Shown here one piece after another: positions 1 through 9,068 of a DNA stretch of 64,000 nucleotides (positions are counted from its first letter, which is position 1; the number at the start of each line of letters is the position of its first letter). The notes beneath the pieces were generated by a model, which did no database searches, was not told where the DNA came from, and worked only from the letters and a program-made list of their open reading frames with translations. The stretch is from Flavobacterium pisciphilum (GTDB lineage: Bacteria; Bacteroidota; Bacteroidia; Flavobacteriales; Flavobacteriaceae), in NCBI RefSeq assembly GCF_020905345.1, contig NZ_JAJJMO010000001.1, positions 372,001 to 436,000 of the forward strand. Direction: 5' to 3'. The position numbers and the translations under genes were made by a program.

Positions 1-2
1 AT

Positions 3-3000
3 TTAATTAAATTTTTCTTCTATGATTTTTTCTAAGATTCCTAAACGTTTATTCATTGCGTCTGAAGCTTCTTTTAATTCTTTAATCATTTTATCTTTTG
101 CTTCGATTTCTTCGCTTTGAAATTCATTTATCTTATTTTGTTCTATAATATGCAAGTAAATTTCTTCTGTCTTTTCTAATAACTGTATTGATAGTTCAGA
201 CATATTAAATGAGTATCCTTCTTTTGTCTTTTCTAATTCATTAATTGGTGTTATTCCCGGAAGGTGTTTATGCTTTTTAATATATTCTTCTATTTCTGCA
301 AGTTGCTTAAATTTATAATCTGCTTTTATTTCAGAAAATCCTTGGAAATAGTCTTCAAACACATAATCGGCATAGTAGCTATTTACTGTGGTTATTGTAC
401 CATTTACTCTCAATTTTTCATTAACTGCACTAGATGGTTTTTTATAACCAATTCCTACCCATCCATTTGTATAGATATCTTCGGTATTTAATGTAGCTCC
501 AACATTAGTTGTTGAACTAAACCAAGGTTCTTTTACAGCTACTCCAAGATCTAATTGTGTTGTTTTTTTGTTTTCATCTGTATAATCTAAAGTTCCTGTT
601 GTCTCATTTACATCAAGAGTTGTTAGCGTTTCCGCTTCACCAACTAAATCAACCATTTTAAACTCTGTAGAATGCCCCTTTTCGTCTTTATAGACTAAAG
701 AATGATCTGCACCATCATAAGCCAATGAAGTTAATGTTTCCACTCCTTTAACTAAAACCGACAAATCGATTGAATTAGGGGTGTTTGTTTCATCTGTATA
801 AGTCAATGTATGTTTATCAAATAATTGCCCATCAACATCTATTTCTTGCGTTATTACATCTGTCAAAGACGTCACTGTTTCTTTTATTGCTTCTGGATTA
901 CCTAATGCATTTGTGTAAGTTGCAATTGTATTTCCTACAGTTACAACTGGCAATAGTGTAGTAACGCCATCATCTCCTTTATCTCCTTTTAAAGTGTCTT
1001 TATCCTCTTGGGTTAAATCAGCAAAAGTTAATTTATCACCTTTATCACCTTTCAATCCGTCAAGTTGCTCCTGAGTAAAGTCTGTAAATGTAAACGACTT
1101 CCCATCTGCTCCTTTTAGACCATCAAGTTCTGTTTGAGTGAAGTCTGAAAATTTAAATGAATCTCCTTTCTCACCTTTCAGTCCGTCAAGTTGCTCCTGA
1201 GTAAAGTCTGTAAATGTAAATGACTCCCCATCAGCTCCTTTTAGACCATCAAGCTCTGTTTGAGTAAAATCTGAAAACTTAAATGAGTCTCCTTTTTCGC
1301 CTTTTAGACCGTCAAGCTCTGTCTGAGTGAAATCTGTATATTTAAATGAATCTCCTTTTTCACCTTTCAATCCATCAAGTTGCTCCTGAGTAAAGTCAGT
1401 AAATGTAAATGACTTCCCATCGGCTCCTTTTAGACCATCAAGCTCTGTTTGAGTAAAATCTGAAAACTTAAATGAGTCTCCTTTTTCACCTTTCAATCCG
1501 TCAAGTTGTTCTTGTGTAAAGTCAGTAAATGTGAATGACTTCCCATCTGCTCCTTTTAGACCATCAAGCTCTGTTTGAGTGAAATCTGAAAACTTAAATG
1601 AGTCTCCTTTTTCGCCTTTTAGACCGTCAAGCTCTGTCTGAGTGAAATCTGTATATTTAAATGAATCTCCTTTTTCACCTTTCAATCCATCAAGTTGTTC
1701 TTGAGTAAAATCAGTAAATGTAAATGACTCTCCATCTGTTCCTTTTTCGCCTTTTTCACCTTTCAATCCGTCAAGTTGCTCCTGAGTAAAATCAGTAAAT
1801 GTGAATGACTCTCCATTTAATCCTTTTTCGCCTTTCAATCCATCAAGTTGCTCCTGAGTAAAGTCTGTAAATGTAAATGACTTCCCATCTGCTCCTTTTA
1901 GACCATCAAGCTCTGCTTGAGTGAAATCTGAAAACTTAAATGAGTCTCCTTTTTCACCTTTCAATCCGTCAAGTTGTTCTTGTGTAAAGTCTGTAAATGT
2001 GAATGACTTCCCATCTGCACCTTTTTCACCCTTCAAGCCATCAAGTTGTTCTTGAGTAAAATCAGTAAATGTAAATGACTCTCCATCTAATCCTTTTTCT
2101 CCTTTTTCACCCTTTAGTCCGTCAAGTTGTTCTTGAGTAAAGTCTGTAAATGTGAATGACTCACCATTTAATCCTTTTTCTCCTTTTTCACCCTTAAGTC
2201 CATCAAGTTGCTCTTGTGTAAAGTCTGTAAATGTGAATGACTCACCATTTAATCCTTTTTCTCCTTTTTCACCCTTAAGTCCATCAAGTTGCTCTTGTGT
2301 AAAGTCAGTAAATGTAAATGACTTCCCATCAGCTCCTTTTAAACCGTCAAGTTCTGTTTGAGTGAAGTCTGAAAACTTAAATGAGTCTCCTTTTTCACCT
2401 TTCAATCCATCAAGTTGTTCTTGAGTAAAATCAGTAAATGTGAATGACTCTCCATCTATTCCTTTCTCACCTTTTTCACCCTTTAGACCGTCAAGTTGCT
2501 CCTGAGTGAAGTCAGTAAATGTGAATGACTCTCCATCTGTTCCTTTCTCTCCTTTTTCACCCTTCAATCCGTCAAGTTGTTCCTGAGTAAAATCTGTAAA
2601 TGTGAATGACTTCCCATCTGCTCCTTTTAGACCATCAAGCTCTGTTTGAGTGAAGTCTGAAAACTTAAATGAGTCTCCTTTTTCACCTTTTAATCCGTCA
2701 AGTTGTTCTTGAGTAAAATCAGTAAATGTGAATGACTCTCCATCTAATCCTTTTTCTCCTTTTTCACCTTTTAAACCGTCAAGTTGTTCTTGAGTAAAAT
2801 CTGTAAATGTGAATGACTCCCCATCTGTTCCTTTCTCACCTTTTTCCCCCTTTAGTCCATCAAGTTGTTCTTGTGTAAAGTCAGTAAATGTGAATGACTC
2901 CCCGTCTGTTCCTTTCTCACCTTTTTCCCCCTTTAGTCCATCAAGTTGTTCTTGAGTGAAATCAGTGAATGTAAATGACTTCCCATCAGCTCCTTTTAAA

Positions 3001-5174
3001 CCGTCAAGCTCTGTTTGAGTGAAGTCTGAAAACTTAAATGAGTCTCCTTTTTCACCTTTCAATCCATCAAGTTGCTCCTGAGTAAAGTCAGTAAATATGA
3101 ATGACTCTCCATCTAATCCTTTTTCTCCTTTTTCACCCTTAAGTCCATCAAGTTGCTCTTGTGTAAAGTCAGTAAATGTAAATGACTTCCCATCTGCTCC
3201 TTTTAAACCATCAAGTTCTGTTTGAGTAAAATCTGAAAACTTAAATGAGTCTCCTTTTTCACCTTTCAATCCATCAAGTTGTTCTTGAGTAAAATCAGTA
3301 AATGTGAATGACTCTCCATCTAATCCTTTTTCACCCTTTAGTCCATCAAGTTGCTCTTGTGTAAAGTCAGTAAATGTGAATGACTTCCCATCTGCTCCTT
3401 TTAGACCATCAAGCTCTGTTTGAGTGAAATCTGTATATTTAAATGAATCTCCTTTTTCTCCTTTTAAACCGTCAAGTTGTTCTTGAGTAAAATCAGTAAA
3501 TACGAATGACTCTCCATCTGTTCCTTTCTCACCTTTTTCACCCTTTAGACCGTCAAGTTGTTCTTGAGTAAAATCAGTAAATGTGAATGACTCTCCATCT
3601 GTTCCTTTCTCACCTTTTTCTCCTTTTAGTCCATCAAGTTGCTCCTGAGTAAAGTCTGTAAATGAAAATGACTCTCCATCTGCTCCTTTTTCCCCTTTTT
3701 CACCCTTTAAACCGTCAAGTTGTTCTTGAGTAAAATCAGTAAATGTGAATGACTCTCCATTTAATCCTTTTTCTCCTTTTTCACCCTTTAGACCATCAAG
3801 TTGCTCTTGAGTAAAGTCTGTGAATGAAAATGACTCTCCATCTGTTCCTTTCTCACCTTTTTCACCCTTTAGACCGTCAAGTTGTTCTTGAGTAAAATCA
3901 GTAAATGAAAATGACTTTCCATCAGCTCCTTTTAAACCGTCAAGCTCTGTTTGAGTGAAGTCTGAAAACTTAAATGAGTCTCCTTTTTCACCTTTCAATC
4001 CGTCAAGTTGTTCCTGAGTAAAATCTGTAAATGTGAATGACTCTCCATTTAATCCTTTTTCTCCTTTTTCACCCTTTAGACCGTCAAGTTGTTCCTGAGT
4101 AAAATCTGTAAATGAAAATGACTCTCCGTCTGTTCCTTTTTCTCCTTTTTCACCCTTTAGTCCATCAAGTTGTTCTTGTGTGAAATCAGTAAATGAAAAT
4201 GACTCTCCATCTGCTCCTTTTTCACCTTTTTCACCCTTTAGTCCGTCAAGTTGTTCTTGAGTAAAATCAGTAAATGTGAATGACTCTCCGTCTGTTCCTT
4301 TCTCACCTTTTTCACCCTTTAGTCCGTCAAGTTGCTCCTGAGTGAAGTCAGTAAATGTGAATGACTCTCCATCTAATCCTTTTTCTCCTTTTTCACCTTT
4401 TAGTCCGTCAAGTTGTTCTTGAGTAAAATCAGTAAATGAAAATGACTCTCCATCTGTTCCTTTCTCACCTTTTTCACCCTTTAGTCCGTCAAGTTGTTCT
4501 TGAGTGAAATCAGTGAATGAAAATGACTCTCCATCTGTTCCTTTCTCACCTTTTTCACCCTTTAGTCCGTCAAGTTGTTCCTGAGTAAAATCTGTAAATG
4601 AAAATGACTCTCCATCTGTTCCTTTCTCACCTTTTTCACCCTTTAGTCCGTCAAGTTGTTCTTGGGTAAAATCAGTAAATGAAAATGATTTTCCATCTGC
4701 TCCTTTTAGGCCATCAAGCTCGGTCTGAGTGAAATCTGAAAATTTAAACGAATCTCCTTTATCACCTTTTTCCCCCTTTAATCCATCAAGAGTAATAATA
4801 TGAGTAACTCCCGATGCATCAACGTAAGTAAATTGTTGATTAACTGGATTATAAATAACGTTTCCTGTATTAGTGTTCATCTCACCCGATACAACAATTC
4901 TATTCCATTTGTTGTCATACCAGTAGTAGTACCCTGGCTTAACATCGGCAACTGTGATAGTGTTAAAAACTAGTAAACTGTTAATATTACCATTTTTGAT
5001 AGTAGTTGTATCTGTTGAGCTTGCTAATTTAATTCTAGGAATCAGCATACCCTTATCACTAGCTACAACTTCTAATTGTGAAGATGAGTTAGGCATTGGC
5101 GTTCCTATACCTACTTGTGAGTATGCAGAGTAACTACCTAGAACAAAAATTAATGGGAGTAATTTATTCTTCAT
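3..5174 (-). CDS. Secreted collagen-like repeat protein (1723 aa)
   Basis: The protein starts with a signal peptide (MKNKLLPLIFVLGSYSAYSQ) and a flavobacterial N-terminal module ending around residue 95 (YYYWYDNKWNRIV). Residues ~133-1395 are about 52 repeats of 21, 24 or 27 residues. Each repeat has 3-5 Gly-X-Y triplets (GLK, GEK, GTD, GES) and then a constant 12-residue segment such as FTFTDFTQEQLD. Two or three beta-type modules (LTSLAYDG.., LTTLDVNE..) follow, then a C-terminal module with YKFKQLAEIEEYIKKHKHLP and a coiled coil (~1640-1723). No type IX C-terminal sorting domain is visible. The gene is complete: its stop lies at positions 3-5. It is probably an exported or surface fibre-like adhesin, but its function is inferred from architecture only. 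It is transcribed alone from promoter module A and separated from ompA by a terminator. Confidence 0.85.
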   Translation of the reverse strand: MKNKLLPLIFVLGSYSAYSQVGIGTPMPNSSSQLEVVASDKGMLIPRIKLASSTDTTTIKNGNINSLLVFNTITVADVKPGYYYWYDNKWNRIVVSGEMNTNTGNVIYNPVNQQFTYVDASGVTHIITLDGLKGEKGDKGDSFKFSDFTQTELDGLKGADGKSFSFTDFTQEQLDGLKGEKGEKGTDGESFSFTDFTQEQLDGLKGEKGEKGTDGESFSFTDFTQEQLDGLKGEKGEKGTDGESFSFTDFTQEQLDGLKGEKGEKGLDGESFTFTDFTQEQLDGLKGEKGEKGTDGESFTFTDFTQEQLDGLKGEKGEKGADGESFSFTDFTQEQLDGLKGEKGEKGTDGESFSFTDFTQEQLDGLKGEKGEKGLNGESFTFTDFTQEQLDGLKGEKGDSFKFSDFTQTELDGLKGADGKSFSFTDFTQEQLDGLKGEKGEKGTDGESFSFTDFTQEQLDGLKGEKGEKGLNGESFTFTDFTQEQLDGLKGEKGEKGADGESFSFTDFTQEQLDGLKGEKGEKGTDGESFTFTDFTQEQLDGLKGEKGEKGTDGESFVFTDFTQEQLDGLKGEKGDSFKYTDFTQTELDGLKGADGKSFTFTDFTQEQLDGLKGEKGLDGESFTFTDFTQEQLDGLKGEKGDSFKFSDFTQTELDGLKGADGKSFTFTDFTQEQLDGLKGEKGEKGLDGESFIFTDFTQEQLDGLKGEKGDSFKFSDFTQTELDGLKGADGKSFTFTDFTQEQLDGLKGEKGEKGTDGESFTFTDFTQEQLDGLKGEKGEKGTDGESFTFTDFTQEQLDGLKGEKGEKGLDGESFTFTDFTQEQLDGLKGEKGDSFKFSDFTQTELDGLKGADGKSFTFTDFTQEQLDGLKGEKGEKGTDGESFTFTDFTQEQLDGLKGEKGEKGIDGESFTFTDFTQEQLDGLKGEKGDSFKFSDFTQTELDGLKGADGKSFTFTDFTQEQLDGLKGEKGEKGLNGESFTFTDFTQEQLDGLKGEKGEKGLNGESFTFTDFTQEQLDGLKGEKGEKGLDGESFTFTDFTQEQLDGLKGEKGADGKSFTFTDFTQEQLDGLKGEKGDSFKFSDFTQAELDGLKGADGKSFTFTDFTQEQLDGLKGEKGLNGESFTFTDFTQEQLDGLKGEKGEKGTDGESFTFTDFTQEQLDGLKGEKGDSFKYTDFTQTELDGLKGEKGDSFKFSDFTQTELDGLKGADGKSFTFTDFTQEQLDGLKGEKGDSFKFSDFTQTELDGLKGADGKSFTFTDFTQEQLDGLKGEKGDSFKYTDFTQTELDGLKGEKGDSFKFSDFTQTELDGLKGADGESFTFTDFTQEQLDGLKGEKGDSFKFSDFTQTELDGLKGADGKSFTFTDFTQEQLDGLKGDKGDKLTFADLTQEDKDTLKGDKGDDGVTTLLPVVTVGNTIATYTNALGNPEAIKETVTSLTDVITQEIDVDGQLFDKHTLTYTDETNTPNSIDLSVLVKGVETLTSLAYDGADHSLVYKDEKGHSTEFKMVDLVGEAETLTTLDVNETTGTLDYTDENKKTTQLDLGVAVKEPWFSSTTNVGATLNTEDIYTNGWVGIGYKKPSSAVNEKLRVNGTITTVNSYYADYVFEDYFQGFSEIKADYKFKQLAEIEEYIKKHKHLPGITPINELEKTKEGYSFNMSELSIQLLEKTEEIYLHIIEQNKINEFQSEEIEAKDKMIKELKEASDAMNKRLGILEKIIEEKFN
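988..4778 (-). repeat. Coding minisatellite, ~52 units of 63/72/81 bp
   Basis: This is the in-frame tandem array of the collagen-like gene. By reading the translation I counted about 23 units of 27 aa, 4 of 24 aa and 25 of 21 aa, plus a diverged last unit (GDKGDKLTFADLTQEDKDTLK-like). Neighbouring units are nearly identical at DNA level and differ mainly at one residue (T, L, A, I or N before D/N-G), so unit number is likely to vary by recombination. All length changes are multiples of one Gly-X-Y triplet. Confidence 0.9.
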
Positions 5175-5306
5175 AAGATCTAATAATTATGAGTTAATCA
5201 TTTATAAATTATAATTTGTAATTCTATACTTAAACCTAATTTGTAAGTTCGTTTCTTCATTAACAATCCAATTTTGTTTACTTACAACTTGAGTTTAAAT
5301 TATTAG

Positions 5307-5374
5307 CAAAATTATAGTCTAGTTCTTACTAAGAACTGCCACATAAACTTTTAAAATCAGCATAAAAAGTTACA
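5307..5374 (-). promoter_or_regulatory. Promoter module A (collagen-like gene)
   Basis: Read on the minus strand: TGATTTTAAAA, 7 bases, TGGCAGT, exactly 20 bases, then the -7 box TAATTTTG (5314-5307). The predicted transcript start near 5300 leaves a leader of about 125 nt. The same module with identical spacing precedes four other sites in the first 20 kb. TGGCAGT and TGATTTTAAAA are the weakest matches of the five. Confidence 0.6.
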
Positions 5375-5474
5375 AATGACTCGAAACAAAATAAATCATA
5401 GCTCTTTAATTAACTCAAAATGCTAAACATCTTAAAAACAGCCTGAAATAGAACTGAAATCAAATAATATTGCA

Positions 5475-5519
5475 TAAAAAAAAGGGCTTGACTTTTACTA
5501 AAAGCCAAACCCTTTTTTT
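5475..5519 (-). terminator. Terminator after the ompA gene
   Basis: A hairpin (AAAAAGGGCTTG... pairing with ...AAACCCTTTTT, with an inner ACTTTT/AAAAG stem) is followed on the minus strand by a T-run. It lies about 30 nt past the ompA stop and separates that operon from promoter module A. Confidence 0.7.
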
Positions 5520-5548
5520 ACCTAAACCAATCTTTTTTACTTCACTTT

Positions 5549-7786
5549 TTATTCTTTTATTGCAATAATAAACTCCGAACGTCTGTTTAATTCGTGTTCC
5601 GCTTCTGAACATTTTACACCGTTTCTACAGTCATTTATAAGTTGGGATTCTCCGTACCCATCCCCTCTAACTCGATCTCTAGAAATTCCTCCTTCAAGAA
5701 TAATATAATCCATGGTCGTTTTAGCCCTATTTTTGGACAATCTTAAGTTGTAATCATCCTTACCTCTGCTATCTGTATGCGATTTTACTTCTATTGAAAT
5801 ATTGGGACGGCTCTTAAGAATACTAATTATTTTATCCAGTTCGAGTTTTGACGATTTACGAATCGTATATCCGCCATAATCAAAGTAAATAGGACTTAAT
5901 TTCAATTTATTTGTAAGATCATCTCCATCTTTCAAAGTAATTACTTTATCATCAACTATAACCGAGAATTCATTAAATAAAGCAATTGGTATTTCTATCT
6001 TTTCAGAAATTTTATGTCCATCAACAACTATTCTCTCTACTCCAAATCCTTCTTTTTTAAATTCGAAATTATAATTCTTTAATGGTAACAAATTCAACGA
6101 ATATTTACCCAATTCATCCGTAAACACTGTTTCAATGCGCTCATTCAAATTATCAAAAATGCTTATTTCAACATTGCGTAATGGCTCTCCTGTTATGCTA
6201 TCCTTTACTATTCCAAAATAAACAGGCTTAATATCAAAAGGAAAAACAACTGGCTTTGTTTCTAAGAATTTATACAAATCATCATCTCCTTTCTCTCCTT
6301 TTCTATTAGATGAGAAAAAACCTCTTTTTGAATCGTTATCTATAACATAAGCAAAATCATCACTTGATGAATTTATAGGTTTCCCGACATTAACAACTGT
6401 ATAGTTCCCTTCACTATCTTTTGCAGCAGCGAAAATGTCTAATCCTCCTAAACCAGGATGCCCGTCAGAAGAAAAATATAATATTCCGTTACTGTCTACA
6501 AAAGGGAATGTTTCTCTCCCATATGTATTTATTTCATCCCCTAAAGGCTCCACTTTATTAGCAAAACCACCTCCTTGTTTCCTGCTTACCACATATAAAT
6601 CGGTATCGCTCATTTTCTTTTTTCTATTCGAAACAAAATACAATTCATCATTATCTGGGCTTAATGCTGGATGTGCCGATGAGGTTCCTTCCATATTAAT
6701 GGGGTAAGGAAGTTCTTTTATCTTAACCCATTTATTATTCTCTTTTTGTGCCTGAAAAAGCCTTAGGTCTGCAATTGCCGTTTCGCTTTTTGTTTTATCA
6801 TTTGGTACCAATCTAGTAAAATACATTGTTCTTCCATCATTTGTTATTATTGGTGTACTCTGATGAAACTTTGTATTGATATCTCCAAGTAATTTTTTCT
6901 CATTTTGCAATTTTCCGTCTTCATCAATTTGTGCCGAATATAATTTAAGAAAAGGCTTTTCGTTCCAGCTATGCTTACGCTTGATGAAAAACCCAGAATC
7001 TTTGGCAGTAGTATAGATCACCTCTTTGTACTTAGGCAATTTTTCAAAAAGATTGTTTTTTTTATTCCCAATTGAAGCATCAAATGATTTTATTGAATCA
7101 TTTTTTTTTACATTTTCTCCTTTGCTCTTATTTAGGCCTTTCCATCTTTCGACTTGCCCATTATTATCCTCTTTTTTTCTTTTTTGAGCATTCTCTCTTA
7201 TAATTCTTGCCTTTTCTTGTTTTTCAAATTGAGCAATTTCAAGAGCTTGTTTAATAGCCTCTTCATTAGGTACGAATGCTATCCCAAAATCTGAAAAAAT
7301 CGAGTTTGTTCCTGCCTCTCCCAGCTCGTCGTATCTACCCGACTGTTTTTCTATAGCTTTCAGATATTCTTTTTTATCCCATTTTTTTGTTTCATCAACA
7401 TTTCCAACTCCATTATACTTAGCTTGTATTGCTAGTGGTACTTGTTCATTATTATTTGCTCTAAAGCATACAGCATATCTATGATAATACTCTGGAGCGG
7501 TATAAGTACTCCCTTCTATCATTTTTGTATACCATTTTAAAGCATTAGAATAATCAGAATTAAAAAAATAAGTATCACCCAAACGAGCATATACTTCTTT
7601 AGATTCATATCCATTTTCAATCAATTGTTCGTATAGCTTTCCTGCTTGCACAAAAGCAAATTCATCGTATTTTTCATTAGCGATTGCCAATTTTTTTTCT
7701 AGTTTTTGATCCTGCTTTTGAGAAAAACCGATAGCACTACTAAAACAAAATAGCATAACAAGTACTTTGTGTATTTTTATTCCCAT
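5549..7786 (-). CDS. OmpA-family protein with TPR, PD40 and CarboxypepD-like domains
   Basis: 745 residues with an N-terminal signal peptide. A TPR-like region (~25-110, KLYEQLIENGYESKEVYARL) is followed by a charged linker. WD40/PD40-like propeller blades lie at ~290-500 (LSPDNDELYFVSNR; SNGILYFSSDGHPGLGGLDIF). A carboxypeptidase-regulatory-like domain spans ~525-600. The C-terminal OmpA peptidoglycan-binding domain (~630-745) has IEVKSHTDSRG and NRRSEFII. This architecture is typical of OmpA partners of PorP/SprF proteins in type IX secretion accessory operons, anchoring outer-membrane complexes to peptidoglycan. It lies 22 nt behind the porP/sprF-like gene and is surely co-transcribed. No large type B adhesin is adjacent, which is unusual. 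Confidence 0.9.
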   Translation of the reverse strand: MGIKIHKVLVMLFCFSSAIGFSQKQDQKLEKKLAIANEKYDEFAFVQAGKLYEQLIENGYESKEVYARLGDTYFFNSDYSNALKWYTKMIEGSTYTAPEYYHRYAVCFRANNNEQVPLAIQAKYNGVGNVDETKKWDKKEYLKAIEKQSGRYDELGEAGTNSIFSDFGIAFVPNEEAIKQALEIAQFEKQEKARIIRENAQKRKKEDNNGQVERWKGLNKSKGENVKKNDSIKSFDASIGNKKNNLFEKLPKYKEVIYTTAKDSGFFIKRKHSWNEKPFLKLYSAQIDEDGKLQNEKKLLGDINTKFHQSTPIITNDGRTMYFTRLVPNDKTKSETAIADLRLFQAQKENNKWVKIKELPYPINMEGTSSAHPALSPDNDELYFVSNRKKKMSDTDLYVVSRKQGGGFANKVEPLGDEINTYGRETFPFVDSNGILYFSSDGHPGLGGLDIFAAAKDSEGNYTVVNVGKPINSSSDDFAYVIDNDSKRGFFSSNRKGEKGDDDLYKFLETKPVVFPFDIKPVYFGIVKDSITGEPLRNVEISIFDNLNERIETVFTDELGKYSLNLLPLKNYNFEFKKEGFGVERIVVDGHKISEKIEIPIALFNEFSVIVDDKVITLKDGDDLTNKLKLSPIYFDYGGYTIRKSSKLELDKIISILKSRPNISIEVKSHTDSRGKDDYNLRLSKNRAKTTMDYIILEGGISRDRVRGDGYGESQLINDCRNGVKCSEAEHELNRRSEFIIAIKE

Positions 7787-7808
7787 AATTAATTTTAATT
7801 AGTTTTAT

Positions 7809-8744
7809 TTAGAAAAATCTTGGTGACATCATTCTATTTTTTGACCTGCTCAATAACTCAAATCTCAAAAAGATTTCATGAGATCCTGAATTATAGTTTG
7901 CTAGTTTAGTTGTTTCTGCATCATATGAATACCCTACAAACCAAGAATCTGAAACTTGAAACCCTACAAGACCACTTACCGACGCACTCCAACGATAAGC
8001 AACACCTGCAGTAAATTTTTCATTGAATAAAAAATTTGCTGAAATATCTGTTTGCAACGGAGATCCCTGCACAACTTTTGTTAATAAGGAAGGTTTGAAT
8101 TTTAAATTGTAATCTAAATCAAAAACATAACCTGCCATTAAATAATAATGCATACGATCTTTTACAACATAACTTTCTGACTCATCCTTTGCTGATTTAT
8201 TAAAATATTTTTTCTCTAACATATTCGGAATAGAAAGTCCGATATAGGATTTACCAGAATGAAGATATACCCCTGCTCCAATATTTGGTGAGAATTTATT
8301 ATCGATATTATATTGAAACCTAGGATCTGAAGGATCTTGAATATTAAGTTTATTAAAATCAACATTCAACAAGTTAGCTGTTCCTTTTAATCCAAAGGAC
8401 AGTTTATAAAATGGTGACGTATCAATTGAATATGAAAAATCTACTGATAAATTATTCTCTGTTGAAGGTCCAATACGATCATTAATTACAGAAATTCCTA
8501 ATCCCATATTTGAACTAATGGGAGTATTAACTGAAACAGTATTGGTCACTGGTGCTCCATCCAGTCCAACCCATTGGGTTCTATGCATTCCGAAAACACT
8601 AAGTGTACCTCGCGAACCTGCATAAGCTGGATTTATATTAATTGTGTTATACATATATTGGGTATACTGAGCGTCTTGTTGTCCTAACATAGTACTAGAA
8701 TAACAACATAATATAACTGCTATAAATAAATTTAATTTTTTCAT
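7809..8744 (-). CDS. PorP/SprF-family type IX secretion membrane protein
   Basis: 311 residues with a signal peptide ending ..STMLGQQ. The mature start QDAQYTQYMYNTININPAYAG is the family hallmark, and GMHRTQWVGLDGAP and a C-terminal SHEIFLRFELL beta-strand also fit. Family members are outer-membrane beta-barrels; SprF is needed to attach the SprB adhesin in Flavobacterium johnsoniae, and others serve type B substrates. This is the first gene of a two-gene operon with the OmpA protein, driven by promoter module B. The substrate is unknown; the collagen-like protein next door, or the ~690-residue proteins sharing its promoter type, are candidates by inference only. Confidence 0.9.
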   Translation of the reverse strand: MKKLNLFIAVILCCYSSTMLGQQDAQYTQYMYNTININPAYAGSRGTLSVFGMHRTQWVGLDGAPVTNTVSVNTPISSNMGLGISVINDRIGPSTENNLSVDFSYSIDTSPFYKLSFGLKGTANLLNVDFNKLNIQDPSDPRFQYNIDNKFSPNIGAGVYLHSGKSYIGLSIPNMLEKKYFNKSAKDESESYVVKDRMHYYLMAGYVFDLDYNLKFKPSLLTKVVQGSPLQTDISANFLFNEKFTAGVAYRWSASVSGLVGFQVSDSWFVGYSYDAETTKLANYNSGSHEIFLRFELLSRSKNRMMSPRFF

Positions 8745-8771
8745 TTTTATACTATTTATTTAAAATATGCC

Positions 8772-8836
8772 CAAAATTATGGCTTCAGATTTTTTTGGCA
8801 CTACCACATAAATTCATAAAATCATCACTAAAAGAC
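8772..8836 (-). promoter_or_regulatory. Promoter module B (porP/sprF-ompA operon)
   Basis: Minus strand: TGATTTTATGA, 7 bases, TGGTAGT, 20 bases, TAATTTTG (8779-8772). The transcript start near 8765 gives a leader of about 20 nt. TGGTAGT sits where the usual flavobacterial -33 TTG box would be. Confidence 0.7.
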
Positions 8837-8991
8837 ATAGTACATAAACAACTGTATATCAGTATTTTTAAATAGTAAATTAATTTAGGATTTACTTTTT
8901 GATGGGAAGTTTTCGATTGCAAATTATAAGCATAGAAACTTAGCAATCTAATAGCAATGTATTTATATACATTTAAGCCTTAAAACTAAAA

Positions 8992-9016
8992 ACCCGACTA
9001 CATTATGCAATCGGGT
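8992..9016 (-). terminator. Terminator of AraC pair 1
   Basis: ACCCGA/TCGGGT stem around CTACATTATGCAA, with a T-run on the minus strand. A near-identical hairpin ends AraC pair 2 (11678-11702), so the terminator was duplicated together with the pair. Confidence 0.75.
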
Positions 9017-9068
9017 AAAATCTATATCCAAAAAAAATAGACTCATCAAAAATTAGCTCAAATTGTAT

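Noticed and set aside
2152..2361. 69-residue plus-strand frame rich in NPFSPFSPLSP
   Set aside because: It is the antisense reading of the collagen-like repeat and has no start signals.
988..4778. Regular repeats that could suggest a CRISPR array
   Set aside because: The units are contiguous, have no unique spacers, and are fully open in one frame encoding Gly-X-Y repeats.
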